NCBI GenBank assembly: GCA_030686995.1
Contig: CM060697.1
Span: 39,963,959 to 40,027,958 of the forward strand
Reading direction: 5' to 3'
DNA length: 64,000 bases
From: Artemisia argyi
Taxonomy: Eukaryota; Streptophyta; Magnoliopsida; Asterales; Asteraceae
The notes beneath the pieces are model-generated. The model saw only the letters and a program-made list of their open reading frames with translations, was not told where the DNA came from and did no database searches. Within the stretch, counting starts at the first letter, position 1; each line of letters starts with the position of its first letter. Positions 49,049-60,384 of the stretch are shown piece after piece. The translations under genes were made by a program, and so were the position numbers.

Positions 49049-50824
49049 ATGGAGAAAGGTGGCTTTGTTGAGGTTGATGTTGATAGTTTAGAAGCTAGAA
49101 TGGCTAAATTGAAGAAGGATTCTCGTATATCTGATGGGAAGCAGCCACGACAAGCATTTAGGGTTCTCACAAACCCTAAATTGGATTCGAAAAATCAGGT
49201 AACTAATGATATGGCTGTTAGTGGATCTAATGTGAATGCTATGGATGCTAGGGGTGAAGTTGAAACTGTTGCTGCTACGGTTAGTAGCATGGATCCTGGT
49301 GCTACATGTGAGGATGGATACACGGATGAGGTATTTGGTTCTTATTTTATGTCTAACACATCTTGTATGCCTAACGTGGGGATTGGATTTTTTCCTCCTA
49401 TTACCACTACTTCAAAAGCTACAACCGTTGATGCTAACTTACCAAAGGGTGATGGTGTTGGTGTATCTAATATGGCGGGCTGATTTACTCTTGTTAATGA
49501 TTCGACACAAGCTAAAACTAAGATCATGGGTATACCTAATAATTCCAATCCTATAGTGCATTCTGTTGATGTGAATTCAGTACCTAAATCTTATATTGGT
49601 GTGACTACTGGTACGAATAATGCTACTACAAAAGTGAAACCTAATTTTCGTACGGTTAAGGTGGATAATGTGTTTAAGGGTGTCGATATCTCTATTCCCC
49701 GTAAGGTTGTTCAAAATATTAGTTCGAAATTTGAGTTTACCCTTTATGGTTATTTTATTGGGAAGCGTATTGCTTTTCCTGTGGTGGAATATTTTGCTCG
49801 TAACAATTGGGCAAAGCATGGTTTAAAACGCGTTATGATGAATGATAATGGTTTTTTCTTCTTTAAGTTTGATTCCCAGGCTGGTTTGGATGCTATATTA
49901 GAAGGGGGTCCATGGATGATTAAAAATAGCCCTATTATTCTTAAAAAGTGGACTATGAATACAAGCTTAAAGAAAGAGGAATTAACACGTATTCCAGTAT
50001 GGGTTAAGCTTCATGATGTTCCATTGCAGGTGTTTTCGGAAGATGGTATTAGTATTATTGCTACGCACTTAGGTACTCCAATAATGCTTGATTCTTATAC
50101 TAGTGCAATGTGTATTGATTCCTGGGGAAGAAGCAGCTTTGCTAGATGTTTAATTGAGATTGATTCTCATGCTGATCTTAAGGAGTCAATTACAGTTGGT
50201 GTCCCTCTTGTGGATAGTCTTGGATTCACGTCTGAAATAATCCGGGTAGAGTATGAATGGAAACCTCCTAGGTGCGATGTTTGTTTGATATTTGGCCATT
50301 CTACAGATTGTTGTCCTAAGAAAGTTATGCCTACACCAGTTGTGGAGAAATCTAATGATGATGATGGTTTTCAACTGGTGGGAAAAAAGAAAAATAAAAA
50401 GAAGGGTATGGCTAAGGATAATAATGTGGCTAAGGGGTTCCCTGTGGGTAAGAACATGTATTATAGACCTAAAGCTGTTGCAACTCCATCTCAACCATCA
50501 GCAGGTGTAGCTAGTACTTCTGGTCCTCCTCTTGAAAAGGTGGATGTCGCTTCATCTAGTAGTACTTTTCAGTCCAAGGAGAGTATTAGCCCGTCTCATA
50601 ATGAGAATGTTACAACAAACAACCAAACTACCAAGGTAAGTTCCTCTAAACCGAATGCTAATATTTCCACTTCTAATCCCTTTGATGCTTTGGCTATGGA
50701 TGAGGGTGGTCAGGAGGATACTAAGCTTGATGGGGAGGAGGTTGTTAATGTTTTTGATGAATCTGGTAATTTATTTGATCAATCGGGGGCAAGCACTTCC
50801 GTTCTCAATGTGCCCGATGTTTAG
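49049..50824 (+). pseudogene. LINE ORF1 with one nonsense codon (copy 2)
   Basis: Colinear with the intact ORF1 at 42266-44041, differing at few residues. The codon after SNMAG is TGA at 49481-49483 where copy 1 has AGA (Arg), which truncates the protein to 144 residues before the DUF4283-like region. The rest (to 50824) stays open, with the DUF4283-like region, the knuckle CDVCLIFGHSTDCC and the acidic tail unchanged. A young loss; no other damage seen. Confidence 0.93.
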
Positions 50825-53800
50825 TATTGCTTCATGGAATATAAGGGGTCTGAACCGTGCCCCTAAACAAAAAGAGGTTCGTCAGGTTGTTAATGAGAAT
50901 AATCTTAGTGTGTGTGCTATTTTGGAGTCTCATGTGGATGCGTCGGGTGTGTACGATACTTTTCATAAGGTTTGTCGTAAGTGGAAATGGACATCTAATG
51001 GGAATCTTTGTACTAAGGGTTCTCGTATCATTCTGGGCTGGAATGATGATATTGTTGATGTTATGGTTATGGCTTCTACTAACCAAGTTATGCATGTGCA
51101 GGTTAATGTTCGTAATGAAAACAAAACCGTTTTTTGTTCTTTTGTTTATGCAGATAATTATTATGTTAATCGGAGAGCGCTTTGGAGTAACCTTGATAGC
51201 CATGCTAAATTCATGCGTAGTAGACCCTGGGTGTTATTGGGCGACTTTAATGCTGCCCTTAATTTGGAGGATCATTCGTGTGGTGGTTATGCTCCTGATA
51301 TTGCTATGCGTGAATTCAAAGAATGTGTCTTGAATATGGAGGTTTCGGATGTTAATAGTACGGGGCTGCATTTTACATGGAATCAAAAACCAAGAGGCTC
51401 TAATGGTACGTTAAAGAAGATTGATAGAATTATGGGTAATTTAAAGTTTGGTGATGATTTTCCGGGTTCGTTTGCTATTTTCCAACCGTATCGTATATCT
51501 GATCATTCTCCTTGTGTTCTTCGTATTCCTCAAGTGGCTAAGCTCAAACCTAAACCTTTCAAGTTCTCTAATTTCTTGGTGCATAAAAAGGGTTTTATTG
51601 ATACTGTTACTTTGGGGTGGAATCTTGGTGTTAATGGATGTGCTATGTATCGTGTTGTTAAACGTTTGAAGGGGCTGAAATCTTCGTTTCGTAAGCTTTT
51701 GTATAATCAAGGGAATCTTCATGATAGGGTTAATACTCTTCGTAAGGAGTTAGATGAGGTCCAAACTGCTATTGATAAAGACCCGTTTAAATCAGCCCTT
51801 CGTGATGATCATGCTCATTACCTTCTTGCTTTCAAGGAGGCAATTTTAGATGAGGAACGGTTTTTAAAGCAAAAATCTAAAGTTCAATGGCTTCAAGAAG
51901 GTGATTCTAATACGGCTTATTTTCATAATGTTGTTAAAAGTAAAAGTGCTCGCAATCGAATTGAAGTGGTTCGGGATGCGGCTAATGTTTTGTATGAAGG
52001 AAGTGCAGTTGCTGGGGCTTTTGTTTCTCATTATGAACAGTTTCTGGGTATTGAAGGGGATTGTTCCCCTCTTGATGATCATACTTTATTCTCTAATGTT
52101 CTTAATCCGCAAATGGCTGATTTTATGGTGAGAGATATTACGGATTCTGAAATTCGGGAAGCCATTTTCTCGATGGGGGACGATAAAGCTCCTGGTCCGG
52201 ATGGGTACACTGCTGCTTTCTTTAAGAAAGCATGGTCTGTTGTGGGGCCAGATGTTATGAGTGCTATTCGGGATTTCTTCCCAAATGGTAAGCTTCTTAA
52301 GGAAATAAATCACACGATTATATCTCTGATCCCTAAAGTGTCTACCCCGTCTAAGATTACTGATTATAGGCCTATCTCTTGTTGCAATGTGTTGTTTAAA
52401 TGCATTAGTAAAATAATTGCGAATCGTGTTAAAGATAGCCTTGGTCAGCTTGTTAGTATTAACCAATCTGCGTTTGTTCCTGGGCGGCGTATTTCTGATA
52501 ATATTTTGCTTACACAAGAACTGATGAGGAATTATCATAGAGGGAGAGGTCCGCCTAGATGTGCTTTTAAAGTTGATATTCAAAAGGCGTATGATACGGT
52601 TGATTGGGCGTTTCTTAGGTCAATTCTGATTGGTTTTGGGTTCCATCCTAAAATGGTCAATTGGATTATGGTTTGTGTCTCTACTACATCGTATTCCATA
52701 TGTGTTAATGGGGATCTTCATGGCTGGTTCCAAGGTAAGCGAGGTCTTCGGCAGGGTGACCCGTTATCTCCTTACTTGTTTACTTTGGTTATGGAGGTTT
52801 TAACCCTTATTCTACAGAAAAAGGTTGCTAATACGGCGGAGTTTCAGTTTCATCATTTATGTGAGCAGCAGCGTATTATTAACCTTTGTTTTGCAGATGA
52901 TCTTTTCCTATTCTCTAGAGGCCACCCTGATTCGGTTAATGTTATTATGCAAGCCTTGGAGGATTTCAAGAATGTTTCGGGTCTTGTTCCGAGTATTCCC
53001 AAGAGTACTGCTTTTTTCTGTAATGTTCCTAGTGGCTTGAAAGCAATGATTCTTCAGTCTATGCCATTCGCAGAAGGTTCTCTTCCGGTTAGATATTTGG
53101 GTGTTCCTCTCATTTCGTCTCGGCTTCTTTATAGGGATTGCAAGGTTCTTGTGGAGAAATTAGAAGGGCGAGTGAATGATTGGCGTAATAAGTTTCTTTC
53201 GCTGGCGGGTAGGCTGCAATTGATCAGATCCGTGTTGTCTTCGATGCATATTTATTGGGCTTCTGTTTTCATTCTTCCTGCTCGTATTATTCATGATTTG
53301 GAGCAGCTCATGAGGGGTTTTTTATGGTGTCAAGGGGATATGAAAAAGGGTAAGGCTAAAGTGGCGTGGGATTCTGTTTGTATGCCTAAAAGTGAAGGTG
53401 GTCTTGGTATTCGTAGAATGGCAGATTTTAATATTGCTCTTATGACTACGCATATTTGGAGTATTTTAACTAATAAAGAGTCTTTATGGGTCCAATGGAT
53501 TCATTCTTACAAACTTCGTGGAAGGAGTTTTTAGGATGTTCCTTGCTTGGGAGATGTTCGTTGGGGTTGGCGTAAGCTGCTTGCTATTAGACCGAAGGTA
53601 CGTCCGTTTATTTGGCATATGATCAAAAATGGTAGGTCTACTTCTGTTTGGTTTGACATGTGGAGTGAGATTAGCCCTCTTCGCAATATTCTCACCCCTA
53701 GAGACATTAGTCGGGCTGGTCTTACTTTATCGGACTCTGTTTATGATGTTATTGTTAATGGTTCTTGGAGATGGCCTGCTGATTGGTATTCTAGATTTCC

Positions 53801-54497
53801 GGATTTAGCTAATCTCCCGATTCCTAATCTAGTGGATGATGCTGATGATGGTTTATTATGGAGGGATTTGGATGGTAATGTTAGGCCTTTTTCGGTTGCT
53901 TTAGCTTGGGAATCCATTCGTGAAAGAGCTGCTCAAGTCGATTGGGTTTTAATTCCGTGGTTTCCTCACTGTATTCCTAGGCATGCGGTGCATTTATGGC
54001 TTGTTATTAGGCAGAAGTTGAAAACTCAAGATAGGCTGCGGGAATCTGATGTTGGGCCTAATGTTGATTTAAGTCTCCTTCGGTGCCCTCTTTGTGATAC
54101 TGTTCCGGATTCTCACACTCACTTGTTTTTTGAGTGTCCATTTTCTTTGCAGGTTTGGTTACAGGTTCGATCTTTAGCTGGCATGGATGCTATCTCGCCT
54201 TTGCTGGTTGATGTTATTGCGTTTATTATTCCTATTGCTAAAGGGCGTTCTGTTGTTAGTATCCTTTCTCGGTTAGTGCTTGCGGCTACAACATACTTCA
54301 TTTGGATGGAACGTAATTCTAGGCTTTTTAATAAAAAGAAGTCTACTGTTGATGAGGTGGTCCAAGCTATTGTCTCTACCCTTCGGTTGAAGCTGGTTAC
54401 CTTCAAGTTCAAGAAGTTAACCACTCGGTCTCGTCTATTGCTGGATAAATGGAAGATTCCAAGTGCTTGTTATTTTCACGAAGGGAGTGCCAGGTAA
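50817..54497 (+). pseudogene. LINE ORF2 with one nonsense codon (copy 2)
   Basis: Same length and start context as copy 1's ORF2. The endonuclease keeps GDFN (Asp codon GAC at 51243-51245) and the RT keeps FADD. TAG at 53532-53534 replaces the Trp of SFWDVPC, after the RT and before zf-RVT. A product ending there (906 residues) would hold complete EN and RT domains but no C-terminal zinc-finger region. The remainder is open to 54497. Whether such a truncated product could still act is unknown. Confidence 0.93.
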
Positions 54498-54982
54498 GGG
54501 TTGTACTCTTTTTCCCTACTCCAAGGTTTTTCCCTATGGGTTTTTCTTGGAAAGGGTTTTTAAGGAGGCAAACTGCCTGGGTCGCCTTGCTCCCTTCGTG
54601 CTTATGGATGGATGCGGGACGTTCGCTTGATTCAAGATTTTTCTTGTTTTTATACCTAGTTAGGTGCTTTGTAATATAGCTAGGTTTGTGATGTTTATGG
54701 CCTGTCATAAACTCTTGTTCATCAAGCTTTTGCTTGAGGTTAATGTGGTACTTCAGCCACATTCCATTTGTACTTAACGATTTTTTGGTTATATATTTAC
54801 CGGGGTTAACCCCTTTACCAAAAAAAAAGATGCAATTGGTTGAAGCTGGAAGTTTGCATGTTTAAGATCTGGATTGCTAGGATGACTAAGAAGACTCAAA
54901 GAAGACTTTAATGTTTATTTGAGTTGTAATGTATTGTAATTTTATTGCTAGTCATGGTTAGTTGTATTTAGATCTGTTTGTT

Positions 54983-55123
54983 ATAAGAATGGCCTGTCAT
55001 TCTTATATAGTGGTAGTGGTAGTGTCCTTAGGGACTCCGATGAGAGATTCACTCTCATCCATTGTACTTCAACGTTTTTTTGAGTAATATTTGCCAGGGT
55101 GGAACCCTTTTTACCCAAAAAAA
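54983..55123 (+). other. A-family structured tail
   Basis: 3' end of the outer element. ATAAGAATG (54983-54991) pairs with CATTCTTAT (54998-55006) around loop GCCTGT, the same loop as in the LINE. GTCC/GGAC is a short stem near 55023-55034. GATGAGAG (55039-55046) pairs with CTCTCATC (55052-55059). AGGGT (55096-55100) pairs with ACCCT (55104-55108). TTTACCC and poly(A) follow. Confidence 0.75.
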
Positions 55124-57166
55124 AGACGGGAAAGCCTTACATCTTACGAGATAGAAAGAACCTCAGAGAACGGAAAGAGCCAATGTCGTAAAGGCAAAGG
55201 CAGAAAAGCCTAGGTATAGGTAGCGAAAGTCGAGGTACGAGGCACGAAGGAGTTAGAAAATAATAGAAGCTGTAACGGAAACAGAGTTTTAGCTGGCTCA
55301 TTAGAGCAAGTGAAATATGCGTCAAATTGGCTTGGCTTCTTTATAGGATTCTCGTCTGATTGAACAAGAGCGTATGCACCTCCTTTTCTCCTTTATTCTA
55401 AGAAATAGATAAGTAAGTGAGTGCCCCGTGTACTTTCCCTATAAAATGGAATGTACTACTTATAGAGAAGAAATCTCAGTTCGAAGGTAAGTAGCTTCCT
55501 TTTACAAGCCTGTTTTCACTTCCTTATAGAAAGTAGGCCGCTACCGAACTCATTAACAAGCGAACGGTATCGCCCTATCTCAACCAGCTCACTACTCACT
55601 AAAGTCTATGTGAGAAACCAAGCTATTTCACTCCTGTGGGATTCAAACCCACCGCGTAGGCAGCTTTCGAATAGGCCTTGATTACACCCTGTAAGGATGC
55701 GAAAGCAACTGACTAAATATAGTCTGGAGCTGGACACCATCTTAAGTAATAGAACTCCCAGTTGTGTTACACGAATCTTTCTTTCTCTTCTGATTCTCTT
55801 AGATGAGAAATGAAAAAGAATTAGTCCCACACGAGGTTTGTGAATTAGTGTACGTAGTGCAATCAATGCTCTGGTTCCTAGGGCCGCACCGGCAAGAGAA
55901 ATAAAGGTAGAACGGGTGGATATAAGTACTGCTTTCGGCTATTTGGCCTTTGCGCAAATAGCGGCATTCCTTACAGGGAATGGTCCCTTAAAGTCTAACC
56001 CACGTTCTTTTGACTCAGTTCATTTAGTAGCAAGGTTCACGGGACGGCTTTCTGTAACACGTGTAAATTGAAATAGGAAATTTATGGATTTCGGCTGTTA
56101 TGCTATCGTTTATTTGACACATTTCATACCTTTCCAGTATGATCTACTACATTTTGTTATTGTAGACCTTCGTTCGCACTGACCCTTCGCTGCCTACTTT
56201 TGCCTATTGGTGAACCTCTAAAAGCTGCCCTTCTAAGTTAGCTCATCTATCAAAACTTCTAACGACTCTTTACTATGAAGCTCCTTCTCAGTACAATCAT
56301 GTCAGTCGATTCGCTCATGTCATGTAACTCATCTAAAACTTAGAAAACAGAAAAAGGAGACACATCATGTCATCTCGCTGAACCTACTTCGCTATTAGCA
56401 GCTAATCGCACTACGAAGAAGATGTGGAGGAATCACCAAAGTTTAAGCTTTAAGCCGCTAAGGCGAATAGGACGAATGAAGGCGAGCAAGAAGCAGCTAA
56501 CTTTACGAAGGATTCGTTTGTGCGATAGCGACGAAGAAGGTGGCAGGTCCGATAGGCGAAGAAAGTTTATAGGCGAACAAAGGCGAAGAGATTGGCATGC
56601 ATACCCGCTATTCCTTGATAGTTAGTATTGGTTCATGCGGGGAAATAAATGTGCAGAGAGGAGGGTCTTTCGATCAGCCGGGCTTCTTCCTCGCGTCCTG
56701 TCATGATCGCGACGGTATCCGGACACTTCGGGGAGTCTAGTTGTCGCATGAGGAATCGAAGGGACTGGTGGGTGGGAGATGCTCCACTTGATCAAAGTAG
56801 GTGAGCCGCTACGCGTCGAACCTGCGTGCTTTAAAAATGCAGGTCTATTTCATAGATCTTAGGAGAAACTCCACCAGTTATCGTACTTAGAGAAGTACTC
56901 GGTACGGGTATACGCCATCTAGTAAAAGTGTTAGTTGGGGTTGGGGGTCCTTCTGGCCTGTGCCGCCGAACCGGTCAATCATAAAATGAAGGATAGAAAG
57001 TCTCCCTTGACTCAGGCAGGGAAGGAGCTCTTGCCTTCAACTCAGAGCAGAACGTTCCTTCCGCAACGTAAGGCCTATTTCTTTCGTAGCAGCCAAGGAT
57101 GAGTTCGATCCATTAGGTTCTTCGATTTGTATAGGTTGAACTGTGTACTATAAATAAATAACCACT

Positions 57167-57849
57167 TTAATGGAGATTTATAGCATCATTCAAGTAAATA
57201 CAGATTAAGATCGTAAAAACATAAGCTTGTAATGCTACACCTAATTCCAGACCTGTTAATGCAAGAACTATAAATAAATAACCAAGATTCGTTTACCAGA
57301 TTCAGCACGAAATCATAAATAAGCTCTACCAAGGATTGCCAAGCATTTGGTACTAAGTTACCTTTTAGTAGCAAAATTAATCAGAAGTAGGACCAAACAG
57401 AGAGTTAGCAGCATAAACAAAGAGGAATTTGTGAATGAGAAATACAAGTTTTCTATCTTCATAGGAATCAATGGGTGAATGGAAAATTGCTCAAGTGGAC
57501 TGGGGAGCGTCTGAGGTGTCCCCCCTGTAATGTTGTTTAATTGTTGTATGGCAAAGTCATAGTGATCACCCTCTTCTCTTCTTAAATGGTTTATAATCTC
57601 ACATAGAGAATTCGGGTTTTCTGAATCATTGTGCATTTGTTTGGCGATATCGAGTACTTGGGTTTCATTTGGGCTTTCATTTTTACATCTGTCTTGGAAC
57701 ATACCAAAAACATGGTCAAAGATTTCATTCTTAAGGAAGTCCGCTAGATCTTTCGTAGTAATACGAATCCCCGACGTAGCTGTATCACTGGAACCTGAGT
57801 TAAGACTCCTTTCATCAAGGAGAAGGATGCGTTGAATTTTTTCAATCAT
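57167..57849 (-). pseudogene. atp6: Mitochondrial ATP synthase subunit a, internally deleted
   Basis: The minus strand starts at ATG 57849 with a ~130-residue N-terminal extension of the kind seen in plant atp6. The conserved start follows: PLEQFSIHPLIPMKIENLYF, then a membrane helix to INFATK. A small deletion there shifts the frame (stop just after). The next frame reads NLVPNAWQSLVELIYDFVLN and LVNE. The gene then jumps straight to the C terminus ([28 protein letters not shown], stop at 57167-57169) in yet another frame. The middle of the protein, including the helices lining the proton path, is missing. Subunit a normally forms the F0 proton channel with atp9; this copy cannot. Confidence 0.9.
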
Positions 57850-58230
57850 GTGGATTGAGAATAAAGGATTCCCCCATACAGAAAGAGAGGCCTTCCTGTA
57901 CGAGTAGTGAAGAACTAAACGAGACTTTTGTTGGTTGACAGACCAATGGACAGAAAGGGAGAACGAAGACTAATGAATATGCTCCTGGATCGGTCACCTG
58001 AAGAAAGTTGACATCGATGGCTTACTCTTTTGCTGAGCCAAAAAGAGAAAGAATGTCTATTTCCGTTTTCTCGATTGGCTCTCGGAAGATAGATTGACTT
58101 AGAAACGTACTCTTCTTCCGCTTTTATAGAAAAGGCTTTCTCTTCTCTTACGAAATTACGAGTTGGATGAACAGATCGCTCCTAAAGGTTTAATAAGACA
58201 TTAGATTCTCATTCATCAACTATGCGTCTC

Positions 58231-58273
58231 CTTAAGAAGTAAGCCCCGGAGGACCTGTTTATTACTTCTTAAG
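58231..58273. repeat. Perfect 12-bp inverted repeat in mitochondrial-like spacer
   Basis: CTTAAGAAGTAA (58231-58242) and its exact reverse complement TTACTTCTTAAG (58262-58273) around a 19-base GC-richer loop. A stem-loop like those that end or stabilise plant mitochondrial transcripts; role not shown. Confidence 0.75.
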
Positions 58274-60162
58274 GGACACTATGGATGGTGAGTACTTTTT
58301 TCCATTCTCTTATATGAGAGCAGATCTACTTTGGTTAGCCGAAAAGACTCATAATGGAATCGGAACAAACTAAGATAGCACAACAACGAAGGCAACCGAT
58401 CCTTCAATCGGGCCATATCCATTTACTGGAGAACGAGCAGGGAAGCCGGCCAAAACCTTACCTAGAGGGTCACTTCTCTCTCCTACGCCATTACTAATGG
58501 ACAAAGATGTTCGGAAAGAGAGTTCCTAAAAGCAGGCGTGCTCCTATTATAAGAGAATATGATAGATACCTCTCCCCCCACTTTTGGCGCACTTCTTTGA
58601 TGAGCAAGCTGGGAATGATCAATCTCCATTCACTTGCAGGAGTGTTAGCGTCCATGGTACTAGTTTTAACAGGCCTTTTCAAAGTCTTGGAAAAATCGGA
58701 AAGTTGTTGAATTACCTCAGCATGATTAGGAGAATGAGGCCTGTTTAAGGGAAGTATAGGAAAAAGGGAATCGGTGTTGCGCAGCTACCGCTCGTGGCAG
58801 GGAGTTGAAGGGCTTAGCAGCTGCCATAAGCCATTCTCCTTCTTAAAGCATCACTTCAGCAGTCATTTTCCCCGACCTTCTACTCTGAGATAGAGGAAGG
58901 AAAAGTTTTAATTTGCAATGCACTATCCGGTCCAGCCCCAATCTCCTTTCCGTCCAGAATGTAGTGTATAAAAGCAAAGAATCTTTCCTGCTTCAGAGCT
59001 ATTCAGAACTAATAGGATAGGTATTCTAATTGAAATAAGGGGGCTACCCTAAGGTGGGATAGTGTGTCAGTAAACGCGCAGTGGTTAAGGGCATAGACCT
59101 CTAGACAGGGCAGATTCAATTGTGGGTTCCACCCGCTTCCAGTCGAGTTTTATAGATTCCGATAGAGTCACCGCTCGCTTTTGCTTTTGTAAAGATGCCC
59201 TAGTCCTTTTGGTAAGCGTAAGCATTTCGTAAGTAGAAAAAACTAGATATGAAACCCCCAGTATCAGTTACAATGCTCACTATTACGGATCCCACGACGA
59301 CAGCTCCCGCTGAAGCAATTGTTGCTGCGGAGGTAGCTAAATTACCTATCCGCTATAGACGGAAAAGGCATGTTGTGGCGGACTTAAATAAACCTTAGTT
59401 GAAAAGAAAATTCTTGGTGGACCAGAAAGAAATTATTGACCTTGATATAACCCTTTTTATACCGGAGTAAATGAAGACTCCTAGAATGGCACGCATGAAG
59501 AAGCCTACTCAGAGTAGGAATCCCGCACATTATAAAAAAAGGAAAATGGACCTGCAACTACCTTAGACTTTCTTTAAGGAAGATTGCAAATAAGAGCTGA
59601 TCCTATAATTGTAATAGTAAGATTAGGATCCCGACTCATCTGTAAATTTAAGGCATATAAGGTAAATACATAGATCTAGGTAAACTTACGTATACTATAC
59701 CTATACGGATCCTTTCTCTTATGAAAAGGAAAACTACGAGATAGCTATGCTGCAGTCAAAAAGACATATTTATGGATATGTACTAAGCCAGCTCTTTATA
59801 CTAAGCCATACCAAAAAATGGGGTTCGATATAGGGAGTCTTTGCTGTTTACTATTTACTTTACCTTTACCCAGCTTAAAGAACTGTGCCATAAATTCATA
59901 AGAACTGCTATTTGTAGAGCTTCTATAGCTTCGAGCCCTTTAGTTCGTTATCAAGCGTATAGCTTAGAGGGTGATCGCTGGCCACAAACTTGCAAGAGTC
60001 AGCTATTTGTTCACATTCAAGCATTCGTTCCCCACGTTCGAGCTAGTCGAATCAGTACTTATTGTTATACCGTTCGTGCCCCTCAGAGCCACTTAACTCG
60101 CTTTCAAGAATAAGAATCCTGCTTCCAATTAATAGACTGAAATGAAAACTTTTAAAGATGTT

Positions 60163-60384
60163 ATGGAGGGTTTAAAAGTCATCGGTGCTGGAACTACTAC
60201 AATTGCTTTAGCTGGAGCTGCAGTCAGAATTGGAAAGATATTCAGTTCGTTGATCCATTCAGTAGCACGGAGTCCGTAATTGGATACTAAATTGTTTGTT
60301 TATGCCATTTTAGGCTTTGCTCTCACGGAAGCCATTGCCTTGTTTACTCTTATGATGGCCTTTCTGATCTTATTCATATTCTGA
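60163..60384 (+). pseudogene. atp9: Mitochondrial ATP synthase subunit c, one nonsense codon
   Basis: Reads [20 protein letters not shown], then [16 protein letters not shown], stop, and [15 protein letters not shown] to LILFIF and TGA. This is colinear with plant atp9 (~74 residues: two hydrophobic helices, Gly/Ala-rich first helix, conserved Glu in ALTEAIALF). TAA at 60277-60279 falls where Ser (TCA) is expected in the loop. Several other conserved positions are changed (Gly to Arg in AAVRIG, Ala to Thr). An upstream in-frame ATG at 60142 exists; near 60160 a 2-base excess relative to the usual start makes the exact start uncertain. A decayed nuclear-type copy; too short to stand out as an ORF. 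Confidence 0.88.

Larger units (their letters stand above)
48612..54828 (+). mobile_element. Young full-length LINE, copy 2
   Basis: About 6.2 kb, nearly identical to copy 1, and inserted independently: its own perfect TSD AGATGCAATTGGTT lies at 48598-48611 and 54828-54841. Same strand as copy 1, about 550 bp further along the same host element. Two nonsense codons (49481-49483 in ORF1, 53532-53534 in ORF2) disable it. Its endonuclease GDFN motif is intact. Confidence 0.95.
41161..55123 (+). mobile_element. Non-autonomous element (A-type) holding two full LINEs
   Basis: The outer element of a 14-kb nest, with a perfect 15-bp TSD AGACGGGAAAGCCTT (41146-41160 and 55124-55138). Own sequence is 41161-41821, 48046-48611 and 54829-55123, about 1.5 kb when the two LINEs are removed. 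The 5' part is dense in TTAGGGTTT motifs. The middle has two copies of the ~125-bp hairpin module (48370-48600). The 3' end has ATAAGAATG/CATTCTTAT, GATGAGAG/CTCTCATC and AGGGT/ACCCT, then TTTACCC and poly(A). No coding capacity of its own; trans-mobilisation is inferred. Confidence 0.9.

Noticed and set aside
41822..54828. Tandem segmental duplication of one LINE
   Set aside because: Each copy has its own TSD and the intervening sequence is host element, so these are two insertions.
55636..55652. GTGGG/CCCAC stem with a seven-base ATTCAAA loop, like a tRNA T-arm
   Set aside because: No matching acceptor stem, D-arm or anticodon arm could be placed on either strand.
58507..58710. 67-codon frame (MFGKRVPKSRR...) in mitochondrial-like DNA
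   Set aside because: Open on both strands, no similarity I recognise; cannot be separated from chance.
59070..59150. tRNA-like string (AGTGGTTAAGGGC followed by GGGTTCCACCC)
   Set aside because: No cloverleaf with paired acceptor and anticodon stems; possibly a decayed tRNA, but unsupported.
59841..60113. 90-codon frame just upstream of the atp9 remnant
   Set aside because: No known mitochondrial protein recognised; surrounding genes are dead, so it is probably chance.
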